Shown here: one piece after another, positions 7,962 through 16,901 of the stretch
How positions within the stretch are numbered: the first letter of the stretch is position 1
Layout of the letters: each line of letters starts with the position of its first letter
Assembly (NCBI GenBank): GCA_910588535.1
Contig: CAJUOO010000005.1
Coordinates: forward strand, 1-64,000
DNA: 64,000 nt
Reading direction: 5' to 3'
Source of the DNA: an uncultured Lachnospiraceae bacterium
GTDB lineage: Bacteria > Bacillota > Clostridia > Lachnospirales > Lachnospiraceae
Position numbers and translations under genes: made by a program
Notes under the pieces: generated by a model
Databases searched by the model: none
Told to the model about the DNA's origin: nothing
Seen by the model: only the letters and a program-made list of their open reading frames with translations

Positions 7962-8612
7962 CTATATTTTAGCCTTTTTATAAGGATACCCCTTCTGATT
8001 CATAGAGATAAATGGCAGCCCAGTTCGTTTTGCATGTCGGTACACCGTCGCGATATGTACGCCGCCAAGATGGTCCGTAAGCTCCTTCCCTGTTATCTCC
8101 TTGCGCCTCCATTTAAAATACCACTCTTCAAAATCCTCCGGCATGGAAGTCTCCTCTCTTCCAAATCTCACGCCGCGCGATTTCGCTGCCGCGATCCCCT
8201 CCGTCTGTCTCTGACGAATGTTTTCCCGCTCATTCTGTGCCACATAGGACAAAACCTGAAGAACAATATCCGCAATCAAAGTGCCTGTCAGATCACGGCT
8301 GCTGCTTGTGTCCAGTAATGGCATATCCAACACACGAATATCTGCGTGGATCTCCTTTGTGATAATCCTCCACTGCTCCAAGATTTCCTCATAATTCCGC
8401 CCAAGCCGATCAATGCTCTTAATAATTAAAAGATCGCCCGGCTTCAGCTTCTTTATCAGCCTCCTGTAAGCCGGACGATTAAAATCCTTTCCACTCTGTT
8501 TATCCATAAACAGATTTTTTCTCGGAATCTTGCAGATTGACAGGGCAATTATCTGCCTGTCCTCATTTTGCTCCTTCGTCGATACCCGAATGTAACCATA
8601 AATCTGTGACAT
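7962..8612 (-). CDS. Serine recombinase (resolvase/invertase family)
   Basis: A small serine recombinase of 216 aa. The catalytic domain has YGYIRVSTKEQNEDRQ at the start with nucleophile Ser at about 11, then the conserved region SIDRLGRNYEEIL (about 68-80), the AQNERENIRQRQ helix (about 127-138) and a GIAAAKSRGVRFGR linker. A C-terminal helix-turn-helix follows (about 172-200, GKELTDHLGGVHIATVYRHAKR). It acts by double-strand cleavage and rotation at paired sites (known for the family). No transposase or phage genes surround it. The nearest candidate target is the structured repeat 100 nt downstream. The Shine-Dalgarno GGAGGT precedes ATG. Confidence 0.9.
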   Translation of the reverse strand: MSQIYGYIRVSTKEQNEDRQIIALSICKIPRKNLFMDKQSGKDFNRPAYRRLIKKLKPGDLLIIKSIDRLGRNYEEILEQWRIITKEIHADIRVLDMPLLDTSSSRDLTGTLIADIVLQVLSYVAQNERENIRQRQTEGIAAAKSRGVRFGREETSMPEDFEEWYFKWRRKEITGKELTDHLGGVHIATVYRHAKRTGLPFISMNQKGYPYKKAKI

Positions 8613-8626
8613 ATCTTTTTACCTCC

Positions 8627-8654
8627 ACAATATATTTCTACATTTTATTGTAAA
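8627..8654 (-). promoter_or_regulatory. Probable sigma-A promoter of the recombinase gene
   Basis: On the minus strand TTTACA (8654-8649) and TATTGT (8632-8627) are separated by 16 bp, 15 nt before the start codon. The region also contains ACAATA and TATTGT as a 6-bp dyad, so it may bind a regulator or the recombinase itself. Confidence 0.45.
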
Positions 8655-8682
8655 GGTTTTCTGTCTGAAACAGGAAGCATTT

Positions 8683-10452
8683 CTACTCAAACTGTGCTCT
8701 ATATAATTGATGATAAAAGCCTTTTCTCCCCATCAGCTCCTCGTGGGTCCCTTGCTCCACGATCTCTCCATGATTTACCACCAAAATCACATCTGCATTT
8801 TGAATGGTCGACAAACGATGTGCGATCACAAAGCAAGTTTTATGCTCCATCAGCTTTCGCATTGCCTGCTGAATCTGTATCTCCGTCCGTGTGTCAACGT
8901 TAGATGTCGCCTCATCTAGAATAAGCATAGGAGATTCCAAAAGCATCGCCCTAGCTATGGTGAGAAGCTGCTTCTGTCCCTTGGATATATTGGTTCCATC
9001 ATCACTTAATATTGTATTATAGCCATTTGGCAGGCGCTTGATAAAGGAATGGATCTTTGCTGCCTTCGCCGCAGCCACCACCTCCTCCATGCTGGCTCCC
9101 TCCTTCCCATAGGCGATATTGTCAAATATACTTCCCTCAAACAGCCATGTATCCTGAAGCACCATGGCATAGGACTTTCTAAGGCTGCTTCTTGTGACAC
9201 GTGTGGTCTCCTCCCCGTCGACATAGATATGTCCGTCGCCCACATCATAGAAGCGCATAAGTAGATTGATCAACGTAGTTTTTCCAGCTCCGGTCGGACC
9301 TACAATCGCAACCAGCTTGCCCTTTCTGGCATCCAGATTCAGATTTTTGATAATAGGGTTGCCCTTTGTATAGCCGAAGCTGACATTCTCGATGCGCACA
9401 TTTCCCTGAACTCTATGAAGCTCCTTGGCATCCTTTGTATCTAACGGCTCCGGCAGCTCGTCTATCAGCAGGAACACACGCTCCGCCGCCGCAAGCGCGG
9501 ACTGAAATTCACTGATAATATTGGCAAATTCATTGATAGGCCCGGAAAATTTTCTGGAATATAGAACAAAAGAAGAGATATCACCGACTGTCATGCTGTT
9601 TGCCAGATAGAGAAGAGCGCCAAATACACTGATCAGAGACAGGGACAGGTTATTGATAAAATTTACAGTGGGTCCCGTCACACTTCCATAATATTCTGCT
9701 CGATAGTAGGATTCCACGGCCTCCTCATTTTTAGTATCAAATTTTGCAATGGTGTTCTCTTCCTGATGATATGCCTTTAATGTTCTCTGCCCCGATATCA
9801 TCTCCTCCACAAAGCCATTTAATTCTCCTAGCTTTCTGGATCGCAGCCGAAAGAGTGGTCTGGTTTTGCTGGTAATCAGCTTTGTCATGCAGATGGAGAG
9901 AGGCACTGTAAAAACAAATACCAAAACCAGCCTTGGTGAGATCACCACCATCATACTAAACGCCCCTATCACTGTGATCACCGTCGCCAATATCTGTACG
10001 AGATCATTCGAGAGTGAAGCGTTAATGGTGTCAATATCATAAGAAATGCGGCTGATAATATCTCCTGTTTGATGCGTGTCAAAATATCCAACCGGAAGGC
10101 TTAACAACCTGTCAAATACATCTTTCCTCATGCGGAACACCACCTTGCGGCTAATATGAATCATCAATATGGACAAAAGATAGGACAGCGCCGATGAGAC
10201 CACATAGAAGATTACCATTAGCCCCGCATAGTAAAATACACGTTCAAAATCCACTCTCCCCTTGCCAAATTCTATGGCGTCAATCGCATAGCCGGACAGT
10301 GTGGGTCCTATCAAGGAAAACATATTGCTGCCGATTGTCAGTAAAAGTGCGAGCAGCAGAAGCCAGAAATAATTCATCATATACTTTCCAAGGCGGAGAA
10401 TTGTGCCACGGCGATTCTTTGGCTTTTCGTAGGTTTTATTTTTATTTGCCAT
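8683..10452 (-). CDS. ABC exporter half-transporter, catalytic-site subunit
   Basis: A membrane-ATPase fusion of 589 aa. The six-helix exporter domain spans about 20-325, the nucleotide-binding domain about 345-589. Walker A is GPTGAGKTT, Walker B LILDEATSNVD with the catalytic Glu present, and the switch His is in IAHRLS. The signature is ISKGQ rather than LSGGQ. With the partner encoded upstream it makes a heterodimer. This subunit's Walker B and His complete the intact ATP site with the partner's LSGGQ, while its altered signature belongs to the degenerate site. This is the arrangement known for BmrCD, LmrCD and TM287/288 multidrug exporters. The substrate is not evident. It starts 11 nt after the partner gene. 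Confidence 0.93.
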   Translation of the reverse strand: MANKNKTYEKPKNRRGTILRLGKYMMNYFWLLLLALLLTIGSNMFSLIGPTLSGYAIDAIEFGKGRVDFERVFYYAGLMVIFYVVSSALSYLLSILMIHISRKVVFRMRKDVFDRLLSLPVGYFDTHQTGDIISRISYDIDTINASLSNDLVQILATVITVIGAFSMMVVISPRLVLVFVFTVPLSICMTKLITSKTRPLFRLRSRKLGELNGFVEEMISGQRTLKAYHQEENTIAKFDTKNEEAVESYYRAEYYGSVTGPTVNFINNLSLSLISVFGALLYLANSMTVGDISSFVLYSRKFSGPINEFANIISEFQSALAAAERVFLLIDELPEPLDTKDAKELHRVQGNVRIENVSFGYTKGNPIIKNLNLDARKGKLVAIVGPTGAGKTTLINLLMRFYDVGDGHIYVDGEETTRVTRSSLRKSYAMVLQDTWLFEGSIFDNIAYGKEGASMEEVVAAAKAAKIHSFIKRLPNGYNTILSDDGTNISKGQKQLLTIARAMLLESPMLILDEATSNVDTRTEIQIQQAMRKLMEHKTCFVIAHRLSTIQNADVILVVNHGEIVEQGTHEELMGRKGFYHQLYRAQFE

Positions 10453-10463
10453 TTCTTCCTCCT

Positions 10464-12209
10464 TTACGACGCCTCGGAAGCGATTCCCATCTGGGAGCGC
10501 CCGATCTCTTTATATACTTGACAGCTCGCTATCAGCTCATCATGTGTTCCATACCCTATCATCTCGCCATCCTCCAGCACCAGAATATGATCGGCGTGCA
10601 TAATGGAGCTGATTCTCTGCGCGATAATCACAGTTGTCGTCTCCTTAAAATGCTCCTTTAGCTCTTTTCTTAAAGAAGCATCTGTGCGATAATCAAGTGC
10701 ACTGGAAGAATCGTCCAGAATCAGTATATCTGGGTGAGCGGCAAGTGCCCTTGCAATCAAGATTCTCTGTTTCTGTCCGCCACTTAGATTCGCCCCCTTA
10801 ATATTCAGTTTATCATAATAGCCCCGGTTTTTCTCCTCCACAAATTCCTTTGCCTGTGCATATAAGATCGCCTGCTTAAGCTCCTCCTCTGTAAGCTCCC
10901 TGCCAAGTCTGACATTCTCGGATATGGAATCCTCAAACAGTGCATCATTTTGAAAGACTACGCCAAAACGGCGCCTAAGCTCCTGAATGGGGATGGATTG
11001 TATTGGCCTTCCATCAATATAGATCGTTCCTTCTGTCGCGTCATAAAAGCGCAAAAGCAGGCTGACCACCGTCGATTTTCCTGAGCCTGTCTCCCCGATA
11101 ATTCCAAGAGTCTCCCCCTTCTTTACCGAAAAATTGATATTGGTGAGGTTATTTTCCACATGATTATAAGAAAAGGATACCTGATCAAAACATATCATGG
11201 CATCTTGCCCCTCCTCAGATACCCCTTCAGGCTCTTTCTTTGCTATCACCTCCAGCTCACGCTCATCCTCTGCGTCAAGCACAGCGACAATACGGTCCGC
11301 AGAGGCAACTGCTTTAGAGATAATGACAAACATTTTTGAAATTGACATCATAGCATTTAGAATAATGGTAAAATAGGTCATAAAAGCGAGTATTTTCCCG
11401 ACCTCACAGTGCCCCGCATTGACACGGTAGGCCCCTGCAAGAATAACTAGAACCAGACCAATATTTAAGAAGAAATTCATCGCGGGATTCACAACCGCCA
11501 TCGTCATGCCCGCCTTCTTCTCTATCTTAACAACCTCCTCATTGATGGATGCAAAACGCTCCTTCTCATACTCCGTCTTTGACAATGCCTTGATCACGCG
11601 GATACCCGCGATATCCTCACGCACCAGACGGACAAACTGATCAAGAGCCTCCTGAAGCTTTGCATACATCGGGATGCCCTTTTTCGAGGTTGACGTCATA
11701 ATTAGAACAATAAAGGGAAGCACCGATACTAAAATTAAGGTCAGCACCGGATCAAGAGTTAATGTAATTAGAATTCCCCCGATTAACAGAATTGGCGCAC
11801 GCACACCAAGACGCTGCACCCTGCCAAGCATCTGGTGCAGATTGTAGGTGTCGCTGGTCAGCCTTGATATTAGGGAAGGCTTAGTAAAGGCGTCCGTACT
11901 CTGGTTTGAGAGATACGTCACCTTGGAGAACAGATCGTGCCGAACCTTCTCCGTTGTATCTCTCGCCACCTTGGACGCCATTCGGTTGGCCACGACATTG
12001 CCCACCCACGCCAGTATGGCACATAGGATCATCAAAAATCCCCAGACAAAAATCATCTGCCTATCGTTCATAGGTATTATATTATCGATCATATGCGCCA
12101 ATATCCATGGCAGGCACAGATCCATAATCGTCCCTGCGAATTTTACCGCAAAACCAAGACACATTCGCAGATAATACGGCCTTAGATAATAGGTCAGTAC
12201 TCGTTTCAT
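10464..12209 (-). CDS. ABC exporter half-transporter, degenerate-site subunit
   Basis: A fusion of transmembrane domain (about 15-310) and nucleotide-binding domain (about 335-581), 581 aa. Walker A GETGSGKST and signature LSGGQ are canonical. Walker B reads LILDDSSSALD, so the catalytic Glu is Asp, and the switch motif reads IAQRISS, with Gln for His. These two changes mark the non-hydrolysing site of a heterodimeric exporter. The gene follows hisIE by 22 nt on the same strand, so the exporter may be co-transcribed with the histidine genes. A functional link to histidine synthesis is not implied by sequence. Confidence 0.93.
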   Translation of the reverse strand: MKRVLTYYLRPYYLRMCLGFAVKFAGTIMDLCLPWILAHMIDNIIPMNDRQMIFVWGFLMILCAILAWVGNVVANRMASKVARDTTEKVRHDLFSKVTYLSNQSTDAFTKPSLISRLTSDTYNLHQMLGRVQRLGVRAPILLIGGILITLTLDPVLTLILVSVLPFIVLIMTSTSKKGIPMYAKLQEALDQFVRLVREDIAGIRVIKALSKTEYEKERFASINEEVVKIEKKAGMTMAVVNPAMNFFLNIGLVLVILAGAYRVNAGHCEVGKILAFMTYFTIILNAMMSISKMFVIISKAVASADRIVAVLDAEDERELEVIAKKEPEGVSEEGQDAMICFDQVSFSYNHVENNLTNINFSVKKGETLGIIGETGSGKSTVVSLLLRFYDATEGTIYIDGRPIQSIPIQELRRRFGVVFQNDALFEDSISENVRLGRELTEEELKQAILYAQAKEFVEEKNRGYYDKLNIKGANLSGGQKQRILIARALAAHPDILILDDSSSALDYRTDASLRKELKEHFKETTTVIIAQRISSIMHADHILVLEDGEMIGYGTHDELIASCQVYKEIGRSQMGIASEAS

Positions 12210-12231
12210 TTTTATACCTCCTGCATACCTG

Positions 12232-13428
12232 TCAGCGGTTGGATATCTCTCTTATAATATCCTCCCAGCTCACTCCTTTTTCTACCATCAGTACCATGAC
12301 ATGATATAAAAAATCAGCGATCTCATATTTTATCTCCTCCGGCTCTGGATTCTTCGCGGCTATAATAATCTCTGCCGCCTCCTCCCCCACCTTTTTGAGG
12401 ATTTTATCTATTCCCTTATCAAATAGATAATTTGTATAAGAACCCTCCTTTGGATTCTCTTTTCTGTCAAGAATTGTATTATATTCCTGTTCTAACACAG
12501 CAAGTGGATTCACCGCCCTATAGTCCTTCTTTGCAATCTCATCAAAAAAGCAGGAATACCTTCCAGTATGACAGGCGTTTCCTATCTGCGATACCTTGGC
12601 AAGCAATGTATCTCTGTCACAGTCCGCAGACAGCTCCTTCACATACTGATAATGCCCGGAGGTCAGCCCCTTCACCCACAGCTCTTCTCGGCTTCGACTG
12701 TAATAGGTCATCCTCCCTGTCAGGAGCGTTTTCTCAAACGCTTCCTCATTCATATAGGCGAGCATCAGCACTTGGCTGGTCTTATAGTCCTGAACCACCA
12801 CAGGAACCAGACCATCACTGTTCTGAACCAGATCCTGCCAAGCAAGCGCTGGTCTGAGCTCTGTTTTTGACATCTGGTACACTGCCTCCCTGCCAGATAC
12901 CAAGACATAGATAGGAAGTTCTGTCTCCACCGAATCATCCATATCTAGATCTGTGATGCACAAGGCACCTGTACACTCCCTAACCTCTTTTTGATAGGTG
13001 GCAAATGTCTCGCCATCACTGCAGAAAATCAACTTTTCTTTTCCAAAGCGGGCACATGACTCAGAAAGTGCTGTATGCCATGTCCGCCCTTCTTGCCCGC
13101 AAGCTTTTATGTCAGGCAAAAATAATGCTTTGTCAGCCCCTGTGTAAAGATATTTTTTTACATCCTCAAACCGCTTGACACTTCCCCCTGCATATACCGG
13201 GATCTCCGCCTCAAATACAAGATTCTTGATACATCCAATGTTTCTCTCATGTTCCAATTCAGAGTCCGATTTCTCGATAATGGCAAGGCTCTCTGCCCCC
13301 TGATTGCTGTAATAAACAGATGCAGAACATCCATCCTCACAGGTAAAGATAACACTGCACGCCTCGTCCTCATAGACTGTGCCGTCCTTAAGATATATCA
13401 CAGGTATTTTCTTACTTATCTGCATCAT
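12232..13428 (-). CDS. hisIE: HisIE with an extra N-terminal half-barrel-like domain
   Basis: A bifunctional phosphoribosyl-AMP cyclohydrolase and phosphoribosyl-ATP pyrophosphatase catalysing histidine steps 3 and 2. The HisI domain is at about 205-305, with YSRSREELWVKG, the metal-binding DCDRD and GNACHTG. The HisE domain is at about 312-398, with KVGEEAAEIIIAA and ADFLYHVMVL. Normal HisIE proteins have about 200-220 residues; this one has 398. The additional N-terminal 195 residues resemble part of a HisA/HisF (beta-alpha) barrel: IPVYAGGSVKRFEDVKKYL and TGADKALF match the phosphate-binding half, but catalytic Asp residues are not obvious. It overlaps the end of hisA by 17 nt. ATG at 13428 or 13425 are both possible. 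Confidence 0.92.
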   Translation of the reverse strand: MMQISKKIPVIYLKDGTVYEDEACSVIFTCEDGCSASVYYSNQGAESLAIIEKSDSELEHERNIGCIKNLVFEAEIPVYAGGSVKRFEDVKKYLYTGADKALFLPDIKACGQEGRTWHTALSESCARFGKEKLIFCSDGETFATYQKEVRECTGALCITDLDMDDSVETELPIYVLVSGREAVYQMSKTELRPALAWQDLVQNSDGLVPVVVQDYKTSQVLMLAYMNEEAFEKTLLTGRMTYYSRSREELWVKGLTSGHYQYVKELSADCDRDTLLAKVSQIGNACHTGRYSCFFDEIAKKDYRAVNPLAVLEQEYNTILDRKENPKEGSYTNYLFDKGIDKILKKVGEEAAEIIIAAKNPEPEEIKYEIADFLYHVMVLMVEKGVSWEDIIREISNR

Positions 13429-14158
13429 TCTTCACTGTCTCCTTCTCATACAGCTCAATCGCAGTTTTCAGATTTAATCGATTTTCATACAATGCTTTTC
13501 CTATAATTGCCCCTTTTATGCCGGCATAATACAACCGTTCCAGATCCTTCATGCAGGAAACGCCGCCGGAGGCAATAATCTCCATGCCTGTCACATCAGA
13601 GATCTCCTTGGTATGCTCCACATTTGGTCCCTGAAGCATGCCATCCTTCGATATATCAGTGTAGGCTATGGTTTTAATCCCATATTCCTTCATCTTAAGA
13701 CAGAGATTCACCGCGTGAAGATTGCTTACCTTCGCCCAACCCTCAATCGCAACCAAGCCATTTTTTGCATCCACTCCAACCACAATCTTATCTGAGCCGA
13801 AATTGCGCACAGCCTCCTTGACAAAAACCGGGTCCTGAACCGCCTTTGTTCCAAGTATAATTCTTGACACTCCATAATTGAGCACTGTCTCTATATCCTT
13901 CATAGTACGTATGCCGCCGCCAAGCTGTGTGGGAACCTTGACGGATCTCACTATATTCCGAATCACCTCCTCATTCATGGAATGTCCCGCGAGTGCACCG
14001 TCCAGATCAACCAGATGAATAAAGGACGCCCCCTGCTGCTCCCACATGGCCGCGACCCTTGCCGGCGTGTGAGAATAGACCTCCACATCGTGAAACATAC
14101 CTTGTTTTAGCCGGACACACTGTCCGTTCTTAATATCAATCGCAGGATATAACTGCAT
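13412..14158 (-). CDS. hisA: Phosphoribosylformimino-AICAR-P isomerase HisA
   Basis: The TIM-barrel isomerase of histidine step 4 (248 aa, normal size), converting ProFAR to PRFAR by Amadori rearrangement. Catalytic Asp8 lies in YPAIDIKNGQCVRL and the second Asp at about 130 in VGVDAKNG. The two phosphate-binding motifs are LGGGIRTMKDIE (about 80-91) and ASGGVSCMKDLE (about 195-206). The Shine-Dalgarno AGGAGGAG lies 6 nt before ATG. It is located between hisB and hisIE in the minus-strand his operon. hisF and hisH are not in this window, so the next step must be encoded elsewhere. Confidence 0.96.
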   Translation of the reverse strand: MQLYPAIDIKNGQCVRLKQGMFHDVEVYSHTPARVAAMWEQQGASFIHLVDLDGALAGHSMNEEVIRNIVRSVKVPTQLGGGIRTMKDIETVLNYGVSRIILGTKAVQDPVFVKEAVRNFGSDKIVVGVDAKNGLVAIEGWAKVSNLHAVNLCLKMKEYGIKTIAYTDISKDGMLQGPNVEHTKEISDVTGMEIIASGGVSCMKDLERLYYAGIKGAIIGKALYENRLNLKTAIELYEKETVKNDADK

Positions 14159-14172
14159 AACAACTCCTCCTT

Positions 14173-14763
14173 TCAGAGTGTTCCTTTGGTAGATAAGACA
14201 TCTGTGATTCTCACATCATACCCCGTCGCCTCGTCGAGCGCCTTGGCAAATGCCTTGAACATCGCCTCAATACAATGATGGCTGTTCGTTCCTGAGAGCT
14301 GCCTGATATGTAAGTTCAGACCAGCACTGTAGGTAAAGGCATAAAAGAACTCCTTCACCATCTCCGTGTCAAAATACCCGACACGCTCTGTATCAAACTG
14401 CGCGTCAAATACCAGATACGGCCTTCCTGACAGATCAAGGGCACACAGCACCAACGCTTCGTCCATCGGCAGCAGAAAGCTTCCATAGCGCCGTATCCCG
14501 CGCTTATCTCCAAGTGCCTTCTTCACTGCCTCTCCAAGAACAATTCCGGTATCCTCCACTGTGTGATGACAATCTACATACAGATCTCCCTTCACCTTAC
14601 AGTCCAGATCGAAAAATCCATGCCTTGCAAAGCTGTTAAGCATATGATCAAAAAATCCTATTCCTGTCTGGACCTCCGCCTTTCCGCTGCCGTCAACGGC
14701 AAAGGTAAGTGCGATATTCGTCTCTCTGGTCACGCGCGTAACTGCTGCTGTCCTGCTTTCCAT
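14173..14763 (-). CDS. hisB: Imidazoleglycerol-phosphate dehydratase HisB
   Basis: A monofunctional dehydratase of histidine step 6 (196 aa from the chosen start). Manganese-binding motifs are GFFDHMLNSFARHG near 46-59 and DCHHTVEDTGI near 71-81 in the first half, and a second pseudo-repeat has NSHHCIEAMFKAFA near 163-176. No phosphatase domain is fused, as expected outside enterobacteria. The ATG at 14763 is preferred: MESRTAAVTRVTRETNI is where family members begin, and GGAAGGAG lies upstream. An upstream ATG at 14826 overlaps the hisD stop and would add 21 residues; it cannot be excluded because it would give translational coupling. Confidence 0.94.
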   Translation of the reverse strand: MESRTAAVTRVTRETNIALTFAVDGSGKAEVQTGIGFFDHMLNSFARHGFFDLDCKVKGDLYVDCHHTVEDTGIVLGEAVKKALGDKRGIRRYGSFLLPMDEALVLCALDLSGRPYLVFDAQFDTERVGYFDTEMVKEFFYAFTYSAGLNLHIRQLSGTNSHHCIEAMFKAFAKALDEATGYDVRITDVLSTKGTL

Positions 14764-14825
14764 AGCAGCTCTACTCTCCTTCCAATCTACCTTTTCAACC
14801 TCTGCTCCATTCCATATCTTCTCCA

Positions 14826-16118
14826 TTACTTTCCAAACCTCACGCGAATGGAATTTGCGTGTGCAGTAAGCTGTTCAGCCTCAGCAAATGTGATAATATC
14901 ATTGTGAATCGGCTCAAGCGCTTCTCTCGAATAAGAGATAATGCTTGATTTTTTTACAAAGTCATCCACACCGAGCGGTGAGAAAAACTTTGCCGTGCCA
15001 TTGGTCGGCAGGATATGATTGGGTCCTGCAAAATAATCCCCCAATGGCTCTGAGCTATATTCCCCAATAAAAATAGCACCTGCATGTTTGATCTTAGTCA
15101 TCACCATAAATGCATCCTCTGTCATAATCTCCAAGTGCTCTGAGGCAATTTCATTCGCTATATCAATCGCCTCCTCCATTGTGTCCGCAAGCAGAATATA
15201 GCCATATTGATCTAGCGATTTGGTGATAATATCCTTTCTGGAAAGCTCCTTTACAAAAGCATCTACTTCCTCAGATACCTGTGTGGCAAGTGCCTCACTT
15301 GTAGTGACCAATATGGCGGAGGCCAGCTCGTCATGCTCCGCCTGCGACAACAGATCCGCAGCCACATAGCGAGGATTTGCCGTATCATCCGCAAGCACCA
15401 AGATCTCACTTGGCCCCGCGATGGAATCAATGCTCACATGCCCGTAGACCGCCTTTTTTGCCAGCGCCACATAGATATTTCCGGGCCCTACAATCTTGTC
15501 AACCTTCGGAATACTCTCCGTGCCGTAGGCAAGCGCCGCGATCGCCTGTGCGCCCCCAACCTTATAGATTCGGTCCACACCTGCCTCCTTAGCGGCAACC
15601 AATGTGGCAGGTACCACCTTACCATCCTTATTGCACGGTGTAGTCATAAAAATCTCCTCCACACCGGCAACCTTTGCGGGAATTACATTCATCAGCACAC
15701 TGGAAGGATATGCTGCTTTTCCTCCCGGCACATAGACACCCACACGGGACAGAGGTGTAAGCTTCTGCCCAAGGATTGTGCCCTGTCTTGTGCTGTCAAA
15801 CCAACTATATTTCTTCTGTTTCTCATGATATGATCTGATATTCACCAGCGCCTTTTGAATCACTTCCACAAGGGAGGGCTCCACAAGCGCGTATGCTTCC
15901 TCTATCTCCCTCTCCGTCACCATAATTGTGGAGGCATCCACAGACGCATGGTCAAACTTCTCTGTGTAATCAAATACAGCCTCATCCTTTTTTTCCTTTA
16001 CATTCTTAAGAATCTCTGCAACCACACTTTCATATTCACTGTACTGGTTCGGACTCCTTTTTAATAAATCCTCCAACAGGTTCTTTCTCCCTGCCTCATC
16101 CAAATGAATCATTCTCAT
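14826..16118 (-). CDS. hisD: Histidinol dehydrogenase HisD
   Basis: A zinc-dependent NAD oxidoreductase carrying out the last two histidine steps, histidinol to histidine, 430 aa. Family signatures are RVGVYVPGGKAAYPSSVLMN (about 110-130), a GPGN motif for cofactor binding, AGPSEILVLAD (about 234-244), the zinc region QAEHDE (about 256-261), the catalytic ENEIASEHLE-like segment (about 320) and GPNHILPTNGTAKF (about 365-378). It is normal length and complete. A 125-nt gap with two stem-loops separates it from hisG; the Shine-Dalgarno AAGGAGGC lies about 10 nt before ATG. Long open frames on the opposite strand are shadows. Confidence 0.96.
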   Translation of the reverse strand: MRMIHLDEAGRKNLLEDLLKRSPNQYSEYESVVAEILKNVKEKKDEAVFDYTEKFDHASVDASTIMVTEREIEEAYALVEPSLVEVIQKALVNIRSYHEKQKKYSWFDSTRQGTILGQKLTPLSRVGVYVPGGKAAYPSSVLMNVIPAKVAGVEEIFMTTPCNKDGKVVPATLVAAKEAGVDRIYKVGGAQAIAALAYGTESIPKVDKIVGPGNIYVALAKKAVYGHVSIDSIAGPSEILVLADDTANPRYVAADLLSQAEHDELASAILVTTSEALATQVSEEVDAFVKELSRKDIITKSLDQYGYILLADTMEEAIDIANEIASEHLEIMTEDAFMVMTKIKHAGAIFIGEYSSEPLGDYFAGPNHILPTNGTAKFFSPLGVDDFVKKSSIISYSREALEPIHNDIITFAEAEQLTAHANSIRVRFGK

Positions 16119-16150
16119 AATCCTTCTTATATGCCTCCTTCTAGCGAACT

Positions 16151-16230
16151 GAGTTCCTCAAGCCGAAAGTCTATGCCGGAACTCTTATCTATCGCGCTGG
16201 ACAAGGAAATGTATTCCGCGTAACCTGTCC
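16151..16230 (-). other. Two stem-loops in the hisG-hisD gap
   Basis: The 125-nt intercistronic gap holds GAGTTCC (16151-16157) facing GGAACTC (16178-16184) with a 20-nt loop, and GGACA (16199-16203) facing TGTCC (16226-16230) around an inner GGAA/TTCC hairpin. There is no T tract, no T-box consensus and no match to the repeat core. It is probably an mRNA processing or stability element. Confidence 0.35.
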
Positions 16231-16243
16231 AATCTTTCATTGA

Positions 16244-16885
16244 TCAGTATACTAGCACTTGTTTTAAATTTGTAATAATATCCTTGATCCTATCCTGCTC
16301 CAGCTTCATGCTCACCTGATTTACCACCATGCGCGCCGATAGCGGACAGATCTCCTCCAGCACCTTAAGTCCATTCTCCTTCAAGGTAGAGCCTGTCTCC
16401 ACAATATCGACAATCACCTCAGAAAGCCCTACGATAGGCGCAAGCTCTATCGAGCCATTTAGCTTGATAATCTCCACTGTCTGATGCTTGCGATTGTAGA
16501 AATAATCTTTGGCAATATTGGGGTACTTTGTGGCGACGCGAATCAGCTCATGGTGCCGCAAGAGTTCTTTTGCCGACTCCGGGCCTGCCACACACATGCG
16601 GCATTTGCCAAAACCAAGGTCAAGCACCTCATAAAGCTGCCGCCCCTCCTCCAGCACAGTATCCCTCCCCACAATGCCGATATCCGCCGCACCATACTCT
16701 ACATAAGTGGGAACATCGGGGGCTTTCGCGAGGAAAAAGCGATATCTCAGCTCTTCATTAACAAAGATCAGCCTGCGCGAGCTCTCATCCTTCATCTCCT
16801 CACAGGTGACTCCGATCTGCTCGAACAGCTTCATAGATTTTTTGGCAAGACGTCCCTTCGCCAAAGCAAAGGTTAAATATTTCAT
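16244..16885 (-). CDS. hisG: ATP phosphoribosyltransferase, short form HisG
   Basis: The catalytic subunit for the first histidine step (213 aa), condensing ATP and PRPP. The short form lacks the C-terminal regulatory ACT-like domain and needs HisZ. Seen here are LTFALAKGRLAKKSMKLF at the start, the YGAADIGIVGRDTVLE segment (about 64-79), CVAGPES, and the PRPP-binding loop EIVDIVETGSTLKENGL (about 157-173, given here as VDIVETGSTL). Its partner hisZ is 4.6 kb upstream on the same strand, split off by a moxR, DUF58 and transglutaminase cassette. It begins 16 nt after the transglutaminase gene. Confidence 0.95.
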   Translation of the reverse strand: MKYLTFALAKGRLAKKSMKLFEQIGVTCEEMKDESSRRLIFVNEELRYRFFLAKAPDVPTYVEYGAADIGIVGRDTVLEEGRQLYEVLDLGFGKCRMCVAGPESAKELLRHHELIRVATKYPNIAKDYFYNRKHQTVEIIKLNGSIELAPIVGLSEVIVDIVETGSTLKENGLKVLEEICPLSARMVVNQVSMKLEQDRIKDIITNLKQVLVY

Positions 16886-16901
16886 ATCATTCTCCTTTCT
16901 A

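Noticed and set aside
15333..15833. Open frame of 166 codons on the strand opposite hisD
   Set aside because: It lies wholly inside hisD, has no recognisable domain or start signal, and its composition follows from the codon bias of the gene on the other strand.
16119..16243. Possible further copy of the structured repeat in the hisG-hisD gap
   Set aside because: Hairpins and a GCGCTGGAC string look similar at first sight, but the CACTAAGCGAGAGCGG core and tail are missing.
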